Assembly (NCBI GenBank): GCA_002394365.1
Contig: DGTQ01000007.1
Coordinates: 1-64,000 of the forward strand
Source: Prevotellaceae bacterium UBA4332
GTDB taxonomy: Bacteria > Bacteroidota > Bacteroidia > Bacteroidales > Bacteroidaceae
Direction of reading: 5' to 3'
Length of the DNA stretch: 64,000 nt
The notes below the pieces were generated by a model. The model was not told where the DNA came from and made no database searches. It was given only the letters and a program-made list of their open reading frames with translations. The translations under genes and the position numbers were made by a program. Of this stretch, positions 8,605 through 17,221 are shown piece by piece; within the stretch, counting starts at the first letter, position 1, and every line of letters begins with the position of its first letter.

Positions 8605-10560
8605 ATGAAGAAAATCATAGAGTACATACGCCGTGAGCTCTCGGTCAAGGTAAGCCTGTGGGTGGTGTTCTTTGCAGCCGTGATATTCAATGCCGCCCTC
8701 GCCTTCCTCTTCTATCAGGCACGCGAGGCCGTGCGACAGGAGGCTGTAAGCCGAGCCACGCAGATACTCGACAAGACATCCTTGCGCGTGGAGGGCATAC
8801 TGAACCGCGTGGAGGTGGCGTCAAACATGACCAAATGGCTCGTGGAGCGACACCCCGACAAGGCTGACTCCATGTTCGTATATAGCAGGGGAGTGTTGCT
8901 TAACAACCCCGATTTCTTCAACTGCTCCATAGCCTTCGAGCCCTACCACTTCAAGGACAAGGGCAGGTACTTCTCTGCCTACACCAAGTACACGGGCGAC
9001 TCCCTGCGCACCATACAGGGCGGAAGCGACAATTACCAGTATTTCTTCGTCGACTGGTATCTCATGCCCTCGCTGCTCAACCGTCCATGCTGGACTGAGC
9101 CCTACATGGACCACGACGTGCCCACCAACACCAGCGAGATGGTCACCAGCTACTGCCAGGTGCTTACCGACAACAAGGGGCAGAAGATAGGCGTAATCAA
9201 CACCAGCCTCTCCATAAGCTGGCTATCGCAGACCATCTCAGCCATCAAGCCCTATCCCCATTCCTACAGCATAATGATAGGCAGAGGCGGAACCTACTTC
9301 GTACACCCCGACACATCGAAGATTACCCGCCAGACCATCTTCACCCAGACACTCGAAAACCCCGATACAGCCCTCACATCCCTGGGCTACGCCATGACGC
9401 AAGGCAAGGAGGGCATAAAGCAGATGAAGTTTGACGGCGAGGACTGCTACGTATTCTACAAGCCTCTCGGAAAGACAGGCTGCTCTATGGCTATCGTATG
9501 CCCCGAGAGCGACATCTTCGGAGGCTTCAACCGACTGCGCCACACCATCAGGTTCATCGTCTTCGGCAGCCTCCTGCTCATGCTCTACGTGTTCATCCGC
9601 ATCATAACGCGCGAGCTAAAGCCACTGCGAAGGCTGGCGCACGAGGCGGAAAACATAGCCTCTGGACAGTTTGATGCCGTACTGCCCGACCTCAAGCGTG
9701 TTGACGAAATAGGCCAGCTGAGCAACTCGTTTGCCAACATGCAGCAGTCGCTCGTGAAATACATAGAAGAACTCAAGGACACCACATCACAAAAGGCATC
9801 AATAGAGAGAGACCTGCGCATAGCCAGCGCAATACAGATGGGCATGCTGCCCGAGAGCTTCCCCACAAAGGAAGACCGAGACGACGTGCAGCTCTACGCC
9901 TCGCTCACGCCAGCCAAGGAAGTGGGCGGCGACCTGTTCGACTTCTATTTCCACGATGACAAGCTCTTCTTCTGCATAGGCGACGTGTCAGGCAAGGGCG
10001 TGCCGGCATCACTCTTCATGGCTGTCACGCGCTCCATCTTCCGAACCGTGTCGGCTCACGAGTCGAAGCCCGACCACATCGTCATGATGATGAACAAGAC
10101 CATAGCCGACATGAACAAGACCAACATGTTCGTCACCCTCTTCGTAGGAGTGCTCCACCTGCCCACAGGCAAGCTCCTCTACAGCAACGCCGGTCACGAT
10201 GCCCCCCTCCTTGTTGGCTCAAGCATAAAATCCCTGCCCTGCGATGCGAACATCCCCGTCGGCATCATGCCGTCATGGGAATACACCCAGCAGGAGGTGC
10301 AGATTCCTGCTGGCACCACCCTCTTCCTCTTCACCGACGGACTCACCGAGGCAATGAACGCCAGCTACGAGCAGTTCCAGATGGAGCGCATCAACGAAGT
10401 AGTGTCCCGCGCCATCGCCCAGCAGCAGCTGGAGCCACGCCAGCTCATCGCCCAGATGCTCCAGGCAGTCCACCACTTCGTCGGCGATGCCGAGCAGAGC
10501 GACGACCTCACAATGATGGCGATACAATACATCCACCAGCACAACAACCCTGCTTCGTAA
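8605..10560 (+). CDS. Membrane sensor with Cache, HAMP and SpoIIE/PP2C phosphatase domains
   Basis: The product has 651 residues. TM1 (about 17-38) and TM2 (about 315-335) bracket a periplasmic region of about 275 residues that looks like a double-Cache sensor (WTEPYMDH, GRGGTYFVHPD). A HAMP linker (about 336-390) leads to a SpoIIE/RsbU-type serine phosphatase: RDLRIASAIQMGMLPE, GGDLFD (441-446), GDVSGKG (459-465) and FLFTDGLTEAMN, carrying the metal-binding aspartates. RsbU-type phosphatases dephosphorylate anti-anti-sigma proteins; no STAS or anti-sigma gene lies nearby, so the target is unknown. Probably cotranscribed with the binding protein upstream. Confidence 0.88.
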   Translation: MKKIIEYIRRELSVKVSLWVVFFAAVIFNAALAFLFYQAREAVRQEAVSRATQILDKTSLRVEGILNRVEVASNMTKWLVERHPDKADSMFVYSRGVLLNNPDFFNCSIAFEPYHFKDKGRYFSAYTKYTGDSLRTIQGGSDNYQYFFVDWYLMPSLLNRPCWTEPYMDHDVPTNTSEMVTSYCQVLTDNKGQKIGVINTSLSISWLSQTISAIKPYPHSYSIMIGRGGTYFVHPDTSKITRQTIFTQTLENPDTALTSLGYAMTQGKEGIKQMKFDGEDCYVFYKPLGKTGCSMAIVCPESDIFGGFNRLRHTIRFIVFGSLLLMLYVFIRIITRELKPLRRLAHEAENIASGQFDAVLPDLKRVDEIGQLSNSFANMQQSLVKYIEELKDTTSQKASIERDLRIASAIQMGMLPESFPTKEDRDDVQLYASLTPAKEVGGDLFDFYFHDDKLFFCIGDVSGKGVPASLFMAVTRSIFRTVSAHESKPDHIVMMMNKTIADMNKTNMFVTLFVGVLHLPTGKLLYSNAGHDAPLLVGSSIKSLPCDANIPVGIMPSWEYTQQEVQIPAGTTLFLFTDGLTEAMNASYEQFQMERINEVVSRAIAQQQLEPRQLIAQMLQAVHHFVGDAEQSDDLTMMAIQYIHQHNNPAS

Positions 10561-10563
10561 AAG

Positions 10564-10595
10564 TTTGGAGGAAAGAAAAATAATCTTTAACTTTG
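10564..10595 (+). promoter_or_regulatory. Promoter upstream of the structured RNA candidate
   Basis: TTTG at 10564-10567, a 20-base spacer and TAACTTTG at 10588-10595. Transcription would begin near 10602, about 75 bases before the structured element. Confidence 0.65.
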
Positions 10596-10677
10596 CATAC
10601 TACAATAACATAACATTCATTTATGAAATAAACAGAAACGTAACATATTATAAATAACAAGCATTGACTATTATTGT

Positions 10678-10867
10678 GGTCTTCCAGAAAAAGCGTAGGA
10701 AACTTTTAACTCTGAATAAATGTCCACACCGATAATGGTTGGTTTCTCCGTGTTAGCGTAGGAACGATACTACCCAATTGATAATGTCGATGTCCTCACC
10801 TCTTAGGGTGTGGGCATTCTTATATTGGGTAGAGGTTCAGTTATTCCTACGCTTGCCTCGGAAGATC
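10678..10867 (+). ncRNA. 190-nt structured RNA candidate, possibly 6S-like
   Basis: GGTCTTCC (10678-10685) pairs with GGAAGATC (10860-10867) and closes a 190-nt element. AGCGTAGGAA occurs twice (10692-10701 and 10755-10764) and either copy can pair with TTCCTACGCT (10844-10853). AATGTCCACACC (10719-10730) and ATGTCCTCACC (10790-10800) compete likewise for GGTGTGGGCATT (10807-10818). CTACCCAAT (10770-10778) pairs with ATTGGGTAG (10824-10832). Two exclusive long hairpins result. Size and one-long-hairpin form recall 6S RNA (ssrS), but no conserved 6S bubble sequence was recognised. A 5' leader of the glycosyltransferase is the alternative. Confidence 0.5.
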
Positions 10868-10941
10868 ATAAGAAAGGCTCGCACCTTCTTTATGTATCTA
10901 AATGCCAGATGATAGCCTGATGCAAAAAACAAACTATCATT

Positions 10942-11910
10942 ATGGCACAAAAAAACAAAAGAATTTCTGTAAGTATGTGTACTTACAATGGTTCAAGATT
11001 TGTAGAAGAACAACTTCGTTCTATCTTAAACCAAACAGTTCCTGTTGACGAAATTTGTATTGGAGATGACAACTCAACAGATGACACATTAAACATAATA
11101 GAACGTATTGCAACCGAAACCAACAGCAACATTAAGGTTGTAGTAAATCAGCCTAATCTTGGGTGTAATGCAAACTTTGACAAGACAATAAATCGTTGTA
11201 CGGGAGATATTATCTTCTTTTCAGACCAAGATGATATATGGCTGCCCAATAAAGTTGAAAGCGTAATAAATTATTTTGAGCAGAATCCACAAAAAGAGGT
11301 TGTGTTTACTAATGGTTACTTCATCAATGAACATAGCCAACAATTTACTGAAAAGAAGATGTTTGATGCTGTATCCTTGAAACCTTCAACGATTAAACAA
11401 ATGGAAACTCTAGGTTTAACTCTTGATGTCCTGATTGTTCACAATAGAGCAACTGGCGCAACAATGGCGATGAGAAAGTCTTTTGTAGGTCAATATAATA
11501 TCCGCGACGTAGAGGCAAGAAAACCAGGAGATGTATATTTTGATCACATAATAGCCCTTGCTGCTGCATCACAAGATAAACTGGGAATCATATCCGAACC
11601 TTTGATTAAATACAGAATACACTCAAGTCAAAGTATAGGTTTTAGCAATTGGATAACAAACCCTCCAGCATCGCATGACGTATATACTGTAGGGCATTCG
11701 TTAAAGTTTGTGGATTACGTGCCAGAAGCACTTAAAGAACGGGCGAAAATGATTACAGACAGATTTTTCTACAAGAAATCCACATTGTATAACAACCTGC
11801 TACGCTATTTTCATCGTTACATTCAGGTGTACGGCTTCGCATTAGGACTACGTGTGTGGTATCATGATGTAATCAACGCAATGAGGAAGAAATCAAATCT
11901 GGAATGGTAA
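10942..11910 (+). CDS. Family 2 glycosyltransferase
   Basis: The 322-residue product has a GT-A fold: ISVSMCTYNGSRFVEEQLRSIL at the N-terminus, GDDNSTDDT (41-49) and SDQDDIW (94-100), which holds the metal/nucleotide-sugar Asp-x-Asp motif. It resembles rhamnosyl- or galactosyltransferases that build surface glycans; the sugar cannot be stated. The gene is visibly more AT-rich than the flanking GC-rich genes and stands alone with the HigBA pair, which suggests acquisition by transfer. A hairpin terminator follows at 11931. Confidence 0.88.
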   Translation: MAQKNKRISVSMCTYNGSRFVEEQLRSILNQTVPVDEICIGDDNSTDDTLNIIERIATETNSNIKVVVNQPNLGCNANFDKTINRCTGDIIFFSDQDDIWLPNKVESVINYFEQNPQKEVVFTNGYFINEHSQQFTEKKMFDAVSLKPSTIKQMETLGLTLDVLIVHNRATGATMAMRKSFVGQYNIRDVEARKPGDVYFDHIIALAAASQDKLGIISEPLIKYRIHSSQSIGFSNWITNPPASHDVYTVGHSLKFVDYVPEALKERAKMITDRFFYKKSTLYNNLLRYFHRYIQVYGFALGLRVWYHDVINAMRKKSNLEW

Positions 11911-11930
11911 TACACATTATATAATAAATA

Positions 11931-11970
11931 TCATCCTCACAACCAGTGTGGGGATGACATTTTGCTTTTA
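11931..11970 (+). terminator. Terminator after the glycosyltransferase
   Basis: An 11-bp stem, TCATCCTCACA/TGTGGGGATGA with one G-U pair, 5-base loop, then CATTTTGCTTTT. Confidence 0.7.
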
Positions 11971-11993
11971 TACAAACTGAACTGAGAATAACA

Positions 11994-12359
11994 CTAAACA
12001 CCTAACACTATAGCGGGGTCGATGTTTAACTTTTTACTAATATCTCTTCCGATCTTTAAGGACGGCTCGCTCTTGCCATTCATTATTTCACTGACACGGG
12101 CTGTGCTGAGACCGAGTATTTCTGCGAGTTTGGTCTGATTGATACCCATTTCATAAAGACGAAGCCTGATAATATCTATAAGTGATGGCTTGCCTATAGG
12201 GTAGTGTACATCTTCGTACTCCTCCACCATATCTGAAAGCATGTCAAGCTCCAGATAGTTTTTGTCATCTGTTGGAGTAGAATCATTCACCAACGGAAGC
12301 AATTCATCTATTCTCTTTAATGCTGCACGATAAGCAGCCTCATTCTTTATCTGTGCCAT
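11994..12359 (-). CDS. higA: HigA-type antitoxin
   Basis: The 121-residue product has an N-terminal acidic region (DELLPLVNDSTPTDDKNYLELDMLSDMVEEYED) and a C-terminal helix-turn-helix: QTKLAEILGLSTARVSEIMNGKSEPSLKIGRDISKKLNI. This is the COG5499 HigA antitoxin layout. It should bind and neutralise HigB, encoded 3 bases upstream, and repress the operon. The inverted repeat at 12699-12733 is the likely operator. The toxin-first gene order is typical for higBA. Confidence 0.88.
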   Translation of the reverse strand: MAQIKNEAAYRAALKRIDELLPLVNDSTPTDDKNYLELDMLSDMVEEYEDVHYPIGKPSLIDIIRLRLYEMGINQTKLAEILGLSTARVSEIMNGKSEPSLKIGRDISKKLNIDPAIVLGV

Positions 12360-12362
12360 AAC

Positions 12363-12659
12363 TTATATGTTTTGAATGTCCTTAATAGCATCATACTCTT
12401 TATGTGTTCCTACAAAACGTATGTAGATTGTTTTAGGAGTGAAATGAATCACTACAACCAATCGGTAGTCATTGCCCTTAACATTGAACACATAATGCTG
12501 ATTGCCTACATTATCTACACTATTGAAAGTTTTTTTGATATCTGCAAAACAAGTCCATTCTGACTTCCTTGCCTTATTGTACCATTCTTCTAAGGCCGTT
12601 TTGGACTTAGGGTCTTTCGTGTAATACTCTACTAATGTGCTCTTTGATATTATTCTCAT
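12363..12659 (-). CDS. higB: HigB-family mRNA interferase toxin
   Basis: The 98-residue product matches the HigB toxin family (RelE fold): MRIISKSTLVEYYTKDPKSKTALEEWY at the N-terminus, FNVKGNDYRLVVVIHF in the central sheet, and IRFVGTHKEYDAI near the C-terminus. Members cleave mRNA on the ribosome. No truncation or frameshift is seen, so the pair is probably functional. Confidence 0.9.
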   Translation of the reverse strand: MRIISKSTLVEYYTKDPKSKTALEEWYNKARKSEWTCFADIKKTFNSVDNVGNQHYVFNVKGNDYRLVVVIHFTPKTIYIRFVGTHKEYDAIKDIQNI

Positions 12660-12681
12660 TATATTGTATGAAATCTTGATG

Positions 12682-12733
12682 CAAAGATAGCAGTTTTATT
12701 TAGAATTACCAAATATTTTTCGAGAATTCTAAA
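12682..12733 (-). promoter_or_regulatory. higBA promoter with operator across the -33 box
   Basis: Read on the minus strand, TTTG (12713-12710), a 20-base spacer and TATCTTTG (12689-12682) form the promoter. The perfect inverted repeat TTTAGAATT (12699-12707) and AATTCTAAA (12725-12733) flanks the -33 TTTG. HigA is the obvious candidate repressor. Confidence 0.75.
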
Positions 12734-12789
12734 CAGATTGCACATATATTTTGTACACCTTTACATAGTCTTCGACGATTCAACATTTT

Positions 12790-12848
12790 TATTCTCCAAA
12801 AAAATTCGGAGAATAATTTGGTTATTCTCCGATTTTGGTGTAATTTTG
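12790..12848 (+). promoter_or_regulatory. Promoter with perfect palindromic operator for the amidohydrolase operon
   Basis: TTTG (12817-12820), a 20-base spacer and TAATTTTG (12841-12848) form the promoter. CGGAGAATAA (12807-12816) and TTATTCTCCG (12822-12831) make a perfect 10-bp inverted repeat with 5 bases between, centred on the -33 box. A third half-site, TATTCTCC, lies at 12790-12797. The regulator is unknown; no cognate DNA-binding gene is adjacent except HigA. Confidence 0.75.
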
Positions 12849-12910
12849 CAGAGTTCCTTTCGCTCATATAGGCTGTTTCGGCTTGAGGTCAGGGGCTTTT
12901 TATAGATAAT

Positions 12911-14203
12911 ATGATAACAAGACTATATAACGCTAAGATTCTCTCCATGCGAGAGGGGCAGGAAATCTTTGATGGTGAGATAATCATCGAGGATGGAAGG
13001 ATAGTGAAAGTTCTGACTAAGGAGGAAGGGAATAAGGATGAAAGCCTTAATCTATCTACCTTCCACCAAATAGACTGTCAGGGCAACCTGCTGATGCCTG
13101 GTTTCAAGAATGCGCATACGCACAGCGGAATGAGCGGCATGAGAAGTCTGGCTGATGACAAACCGCTCGACAAATGGCTCAACGAGGACATTTTTCCTGT
13201 GGAGGCGAAACTGACGGGAGAGGATGTGTACTGGATGTCGCAACTCTCTGTATTGGAATACCTTACGAGCGGCATAACGGCTTGCTTCGACATGTATCTG
13301 GAGCAGGAATGGGTGGCTAAGGCTATGGACGACATGGGCTTCCGTTGCGTGCAGACGGGTGGAGTGAATGACTTCTCGAAGGACGTGCGCTGGATAGACT
13401 ATATGTATAATAAGTATAACGAGCCTGGCTCTTTGCAGTCATACCAGCTCGGCTTCCACGCTGAATACACCACCAATATGGACAACCTCAAGCTTATAGC
13501 CGACGTGGTAAGGAAAAACAAGGCTCCGCTGTATGTGCACGCCTGCGAGACGGAGGCTGAGGTAAAGGGTTGCGTGGAGCGTTATGGCAAGACACCTGTT
13601 GCTTTCCTCGACTCGCTCGGCATGTTCGACTATGGTGGCGGCATATACCACGGAGTGTGGATGAGCGAAGAGGACTATGAGGTGATGAGGAAGAGGGGAA
13701 TGTATGTAGTTACCAACCCTGGCAGCAACACAAAACTGGCTTCTGGAATAGCACCAATCAGCGAATACCTGAAGCGAGGCATAACTGTAGCGATAGGCAC
13801 AGATGGTCCTGCCTCAAACAACTGCCTCGACATGTTCCGCGAGATGTTCCTCGTGGCTGGTCTTGCCAAGCTGAGGGAGAAGGATGCTGCGGCTATTGAC
13901 GCTCGCGAGGTGCTGAAAATGGCAACCGTGAATGGTGCCAAGGCTATGCACCTTGACGACTGCGACGTACTTGCTCCAGGCAAGAGGGCTGACATAATAA
14001 TGATAGACCTCAATCAGCCCAACATGCAGCCCATCAACAATATAGAGAAGAACCTCGTCTATTCGGGCTCTAAGCAGAACGTGAAGATGACAATGGTGAA
14101 CGGTGAGATTCTCTACATGGACGGAAAGTTTAAGGCTGACGTAGAGACTATATATAATAAGGTAAAGGAAATCGTAGCCAATAAGGCTCAAAATCTGCAA
14201 TAA
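12911..14203 (+). CDS. Amidohydrolase, MTA/SAH-deaminase-like
   Basis: The 430-residue metal-dependent hydrolase belongs to the TRZ/ATZ-MtaD branch. Metal and catalytic residues are visible: H69 and H71 (NAHTH), H183 (GFHAE), H210 and E213 (YVHACETE), H247 (YHGVW) and D298 (GTDGPASNN). Family members deaminate S-adenosylhomocysteine, 5-methylthioadenosine, guanine or related compounds; the exact substrate is not determined. A BASS transporter gene follows after 9 bases, so the two may take up and process the same compound. The upstream palindromic operator implies a dedicated regulator. Confidence 0.8.
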   Translation: MITRLYNAKILSMREGQEIFDGEIIIEDGRIVKVLTKEEGNKDESLNLSTFHQIDCQGNLLMPGFKNAHTHSGMSGMRSLADDKPLDKWLNEDIFPVEAKLTGEDVYWMSQLSVLEYLTSGITACFDMYLEQEWVAKAMDDMGFRCVQTGGVNDFSKDVRWIDYMYNKYNEPGSLQSYQLGFHAEYTTNMDNLKLIADVVRKNKAPLYVHACETEAEVKGCVERYGKTPVAFLDSLGMFDYGGGIYHGVWMSEEDYEVMRKRGMYVVTNPGSNTKLASGIAPISEYLKRGITVAIGTDGPASNNCLDMFREMFLVAGLAKLREKDAAAIDAREVLKMATVNGAKAMHLDDCDVLAPGKRADIIMIDLNQPNMQPINNIEKNLVYSGSKQNVKMTMVNGEILYMDGKFKADVETIYNKVKEIVANKAQNLQ

Positions 14204-14212
14204 AGAAAAAAA

Positions 14213-15208
14213 ATGTACTCTTATCTCGTAAAAGCCGCCAACTGGCTGAGCACTTACACATCTTACTTCATCATCGCCGTAGCGGTGGTGACCTACCTGA
14301 TACCAGAACTATTCACATGGGTGCACGGCACCACGCAGTCAAGCATACTGGGCTTCATAATGCTCACTATGGGACTGACGCTGACCATGCAGGACATGAA
14401 GGTGCTGGCTGCTCGTCCGTGGGACATACTCATAGGCACATGTGCGCAATACTCCCTGATGCCCCTGATAGCATGGACGCTGACGATAGGCGTATGCTAC
14501 ATAGGCATAACTATACCAAAGCCCGTAATAGTGGGCATAATACTGGTGGGCTGTTGTCCGGGAGGTGTTTCGAGCAACATCATGTCCTACCTCTGTCGAG
14601 GCGACGTAGCGTTCTCGGTAGGCATGACGACGGCTTCTACCCTTTTGGCACCAGTTGTTACACCTCTGCTCGTATTGTGGCTTGCAGGCGAACAGGTGGA
14701 GGTAGACGCTCTGGGCATGTTTCTCAACATACTGATAGTTACACTGATACCTGTGAGCGTAGGTTTCTTCGCCAACCTCTTCTGGGGTAAAAACGAGGGC
14801 TTCAAGAAGGCACAAGCTGTAATGCCTGCCTTCTCGGTGCTGGGTTTGGCTTGCATAGTTGGCGGAGTGATTTCAGCTGTTCATGACAAACTGATGACAG
14901 AAGGCATAATGTTCTTCCTGCTCGTCTTTGCCGTTGTGCTCTGCCACAATAGCCTTGGTTACCTCACAGGCTACTCCGTAGGCAAACTGTTCAACTTCTC
15001 CAAGGCGAAGAACAGGACCATCTCAATAGAGGTGGGTATGCAGAATGCAGGACTTGCCACCGTGCTTGCTTCCACATTCTTTGCCGTCAGCTGTCCACTC
15101 GCCGTCATTCCTTGCGCCGTAAGCTGTGCCTGGCACTCTATATCGGGCACCATACTCGCCACTTGGTTCAGGAACAGGGATGAAAAAGTAACCCCTACCC
15201 AGCCCTAA
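14213..15208 (+). CDS. Bile acid:sodium symporter (BASS) family transporter
   Basis: The 331-residue protein has about nine to ten membrane segments and the BASS signatures CCPGGVSSNIMSYLCRGDVAFSVGMT (about 112-137) and EVGMQNAGLATVLA (about 275-288). Despite the name, members also carry pantoate, pyruvate and other organic anions with sodium. It is presumably coexpressed with the amidohydrolase upstream. The last residues (KVTPTQP) and the stop codon are supplied by the start of a CCCTCCC element, so the native C-terminus may have been replaced. Confidence 0.85.
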   Translation: MYSYLVKAANWLSTYTSYFIIAVAVVTYLIPELFTWVHGTTQSSILGFIMLTMGLTLTMQDMKVLAARPWDILIGTCAQYSLMPLIAWTLTIGVCYIGITIPKPVIVGIILVGCCPGGVSSNIMSYLCRGDVAFSVGMTTASTLLAPVVTPLLVLWLAGEQVEVDALGMFLNILIVTLIPVSVGFFANLFWGKNEGFKKAQAVMPAFSVLGLACIVGGVISAVHDKLMTEGIMFFLLVFAVVLCHNSLGYLTGYSVGKLFNFSKAKNRTISIEVGMQNAGLATVLASTFFAVSCPLAVIPCAVSCAWHSISGTILATWFRNRDEKVTPTQP

Positions 15209-15340
15209 CGGGCATCCCTCCCCGAGAGGGAGGGACATAAAGAAGAACAACTAAAAAAGAACATACAAAATAATAAACAAAATGTAATATTCCTTCCCCC
15301 CTCGGGGAGAAATGTCGCAAAGCGACAAAGAGGGGGTCGT
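15188..15340. repeat. GC-rich palindromic elements between the transporter and dnaX
   Basis: CCCTCCC-CGA-GAGGGAGGG arms at 15213-15235 and CCCCCCTCGGGGAG with GTCGC-AAA-GCGAC at 15295-15328. The first overlaps the end of the BASS gene; the second ends about 10 bases before dnaX. Confidence 0.7.
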
Positions 15341-15346
15341 TTCTTT

Positions 15347-17164
15347 ATGGAATACATCGTTTCAGCCAGAAAATACCGTCCGATGACGTTCGACAGCGTG
15401 GTGGGGCAAAGCGCCTTGACCACAACGCTGAAGAATGCCGTGAAGAGTGGCAAACTGGCTCACGCCTACCTGTTTTGCGGTCCACGCGGAGTGGGCAAGA
15501 CAACATGTGCGCGCATCTTTGCAAAGGTAATAAACTGCCTCAACCCAACGGCTGAAGGCGATGCCTGCGGAGAGTGCGAGAGTTGTAAAGCCTTCGACGA
15601 AGGCAGGTCACTGAACATCTTTGAACTTGATGCTGCATCAAATAACGGTGTGGAGCACATCAAGCAACTCATGGAGCAGACACGCATACCGCCTCAGACG
15701 GGCAAGTACAAAGTGTTTATCATAGACGAGGTGCACATGCTCTCTACACAGGCCTTCAATGCCTTCCTTAAAACACTGGAGGAACCGCCTCAGCATGTAA
15801 TCTTCATCCTCGCCACGACAGAGAAGCACAAGATTCTACCTACCATCATATCCCGATGCCAGATATACGACTTCGAGCGCATGACGGTACAGAACATCAT
15901 CAACCATCTCAAGGGGGTAGCTGAGAAAGAAGGCTACACCTATGAGGACGAGGCACTCAACGTGATAGCCGAGAAGGCTGACGGAGGAATGCGCGATGCC
16001 CTTTCCATCTTCGACCAAGCAGCAAGTTTCTGTCAGGGCAACATAACCTACGAGAAGGTATTGGAAGACCTCAACGTGCTTGATGCCGAAAACTATTTCA
16101 ACATCATCGACCTCTCCCTCGAAAACAAGGTGAGCGACATCATGGTGATAGTTAACAAACTTTTGGCAAAGGGCTTTGACGGAGGACAGATGATAAACGG
16201 GCTCGCCTCCCACGTGAGAAACGTGCTTATGGCTACCGACCCACAGACCACCCAACTGATAGAGGCAAGCGACAAGGCTCGCCAAAGATACGCTGAGCAG
16301 GCAAAAAGGTGTCAGCCAAAGTTCTTGTATCAAGCGCTCAAGATACTCAACCAATGTGACCTGGGCTACAGACAGAGCAGCAACAAACGCCTGCTTGTAG
16401 AGCTGACGCTGATACAGGTAGCACAAATTACCCAACCAGACGACAGCGACAGTTCGGGGCGTGGGCCCTGCAAGAGATTAAAAATCCTGTTTCAGAAACT
16501 TATTAGCAACAACCAGCCTGACAATACAACGGCTTCACAGGTGGCCAAGGCTGGCACTACTCCCTCCTACCCTGCTCCAGACAACAACTCGGACTACAGC
16601 AAGGCAAGCGAGGACTCTGTCTTACACCCATCATCTGCCAACAATACTAAAGAAAAAACCATCTCGGCAGGTGGTGTGCGTACATCTATAAAACTCTCTA
16701 ATCTGGGCTCGTCTTTCAGAAGCATGCAACGCAAAGACGAAAAGAAAGACAATCAGGAGAACATTTCGCTCGGAAAAGCAGCCACAGAATCAAACAGCTT
16801 TACTGATGATGACCTGAGAAGAGAATGGCTCTCTATGTGCAACCGCATGATGACAAACCCAGACATAAATGCTTTAGCAAAACGCATGATGAACGTACAT
16901 CTGAAGGTAACGCAAGTGCCTGATGCTGAAGCTATAGTGGAAAACACCCTGTTACTCGATGACATTACGCGCATACTACCAAGAGTTAAAGCTACACTGG
17001 CACAAAGATTGCACAATGGAGGATTCAAACTCACCCTGCGACTGGCAGAGCAACACGAGATAGCAAGGAGGCTCAGCCCACGCGAATTCCTCCAAAAACT
17101 TGTGGAAAACAATCCCGACTTTGCAGCCTTCAAAGAAGAATTGAAGTTGGAAGTTGATAATTAA
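15347..17164 (+). CDS. dnaX: DNA polymerase III subunit gamma/tau
   Basis: The 605-residue clamp-loader ATPase shows Walker A GPRGVGKT (45-52), the four-cysteine zinc knuckle C64, C74, C77 and C80, Walker B with DEVH (127-130) and the sensor-1 region ILATTEKHKILPTIISRCQ. The ATPase region is followed by a low-complexity linker (about 365-470) and a tau-like C-terminal domain. It loads the sliding clamp during replication. No obvious frameshift heptamer for a short gamma form was found by eye. It starts directly after a palindromic element, so transcription probably begins within or upstream of that element. Confidence 0.95.
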   Translation: MEYIVSARKYRPMTFDSVVGQSALTTTLKNAVKSGKLAHAYLFCGPRGVGKTTCARIFAKVINCLNPTAEGDACGECESCKAFDEGRSLNIFELDAASNNGVEHIKQLMEQTRIPPQTGKYKVFIIDEVHMLSTQAFNAFLKTLEEPPQHVIFILATTEKHKILPTIISRCQIYDFERMTVQNIINHLKGVAEKEGYTYEDEALNVIAEKADGGMRDALSIFDQAASFCQGNITYEKVLEDLNVLDAENYFNIIDLSLENKVSDIMVIVNKLLAKGFDGGQMINGLASHVRNVLMATDPQTTQLIEASDKARQRYAEQAKRCQPKFLYQALKILNQCDLGYRQSSNKRLLVELTLIQVAQITQPDDSDSSGRGPCKRLKILFQKLISNNQPDNTTASQVAKAGTTPSYPAPDNNSDYSKASEDSVLHPSSANNTKEKTISAGGVRTSIKLSNLGSSFRSMQRKDEKKDNQENISLGKAATESNSFTDDDLRREWLSMCNRMMTNPDINALAKRMMNVHLKVTQVPDAEAIVENTLLLDDITRILPRVKATLAQRLHNGGFKLTLRLAEQHEIARRLSPREFLQKLVENNPDFAAFKEELKLEVDN

Positions 17165-17221
17165 GAGGGAGTAAAAGAGGGAGTAAAAGGGGAATTGAAA
17201 AAGGAATTGAAAAAGGGAGTT
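17165..17221. repeat. GGGAGTAAAAG-type short repeats
   Basis: GGGAGTAAAAG and GGAATTGAAAAAG alternate five times between convergent dnaX and tsaB. The same family fills 48219-48280 before the S4-domain gene and appears reversed at 50961-51015. Confidence 0.8.

Noticed and set aside
10755..10853. Invertible promoter flanked by AGCGTAGGAA/TTCCTACGCT before the glycosyltransferase
   Set aside because: Inner segments are also complementary in nested order, which fits a folded RNA better than a DNA-inversion site; no invertase gene nearby.
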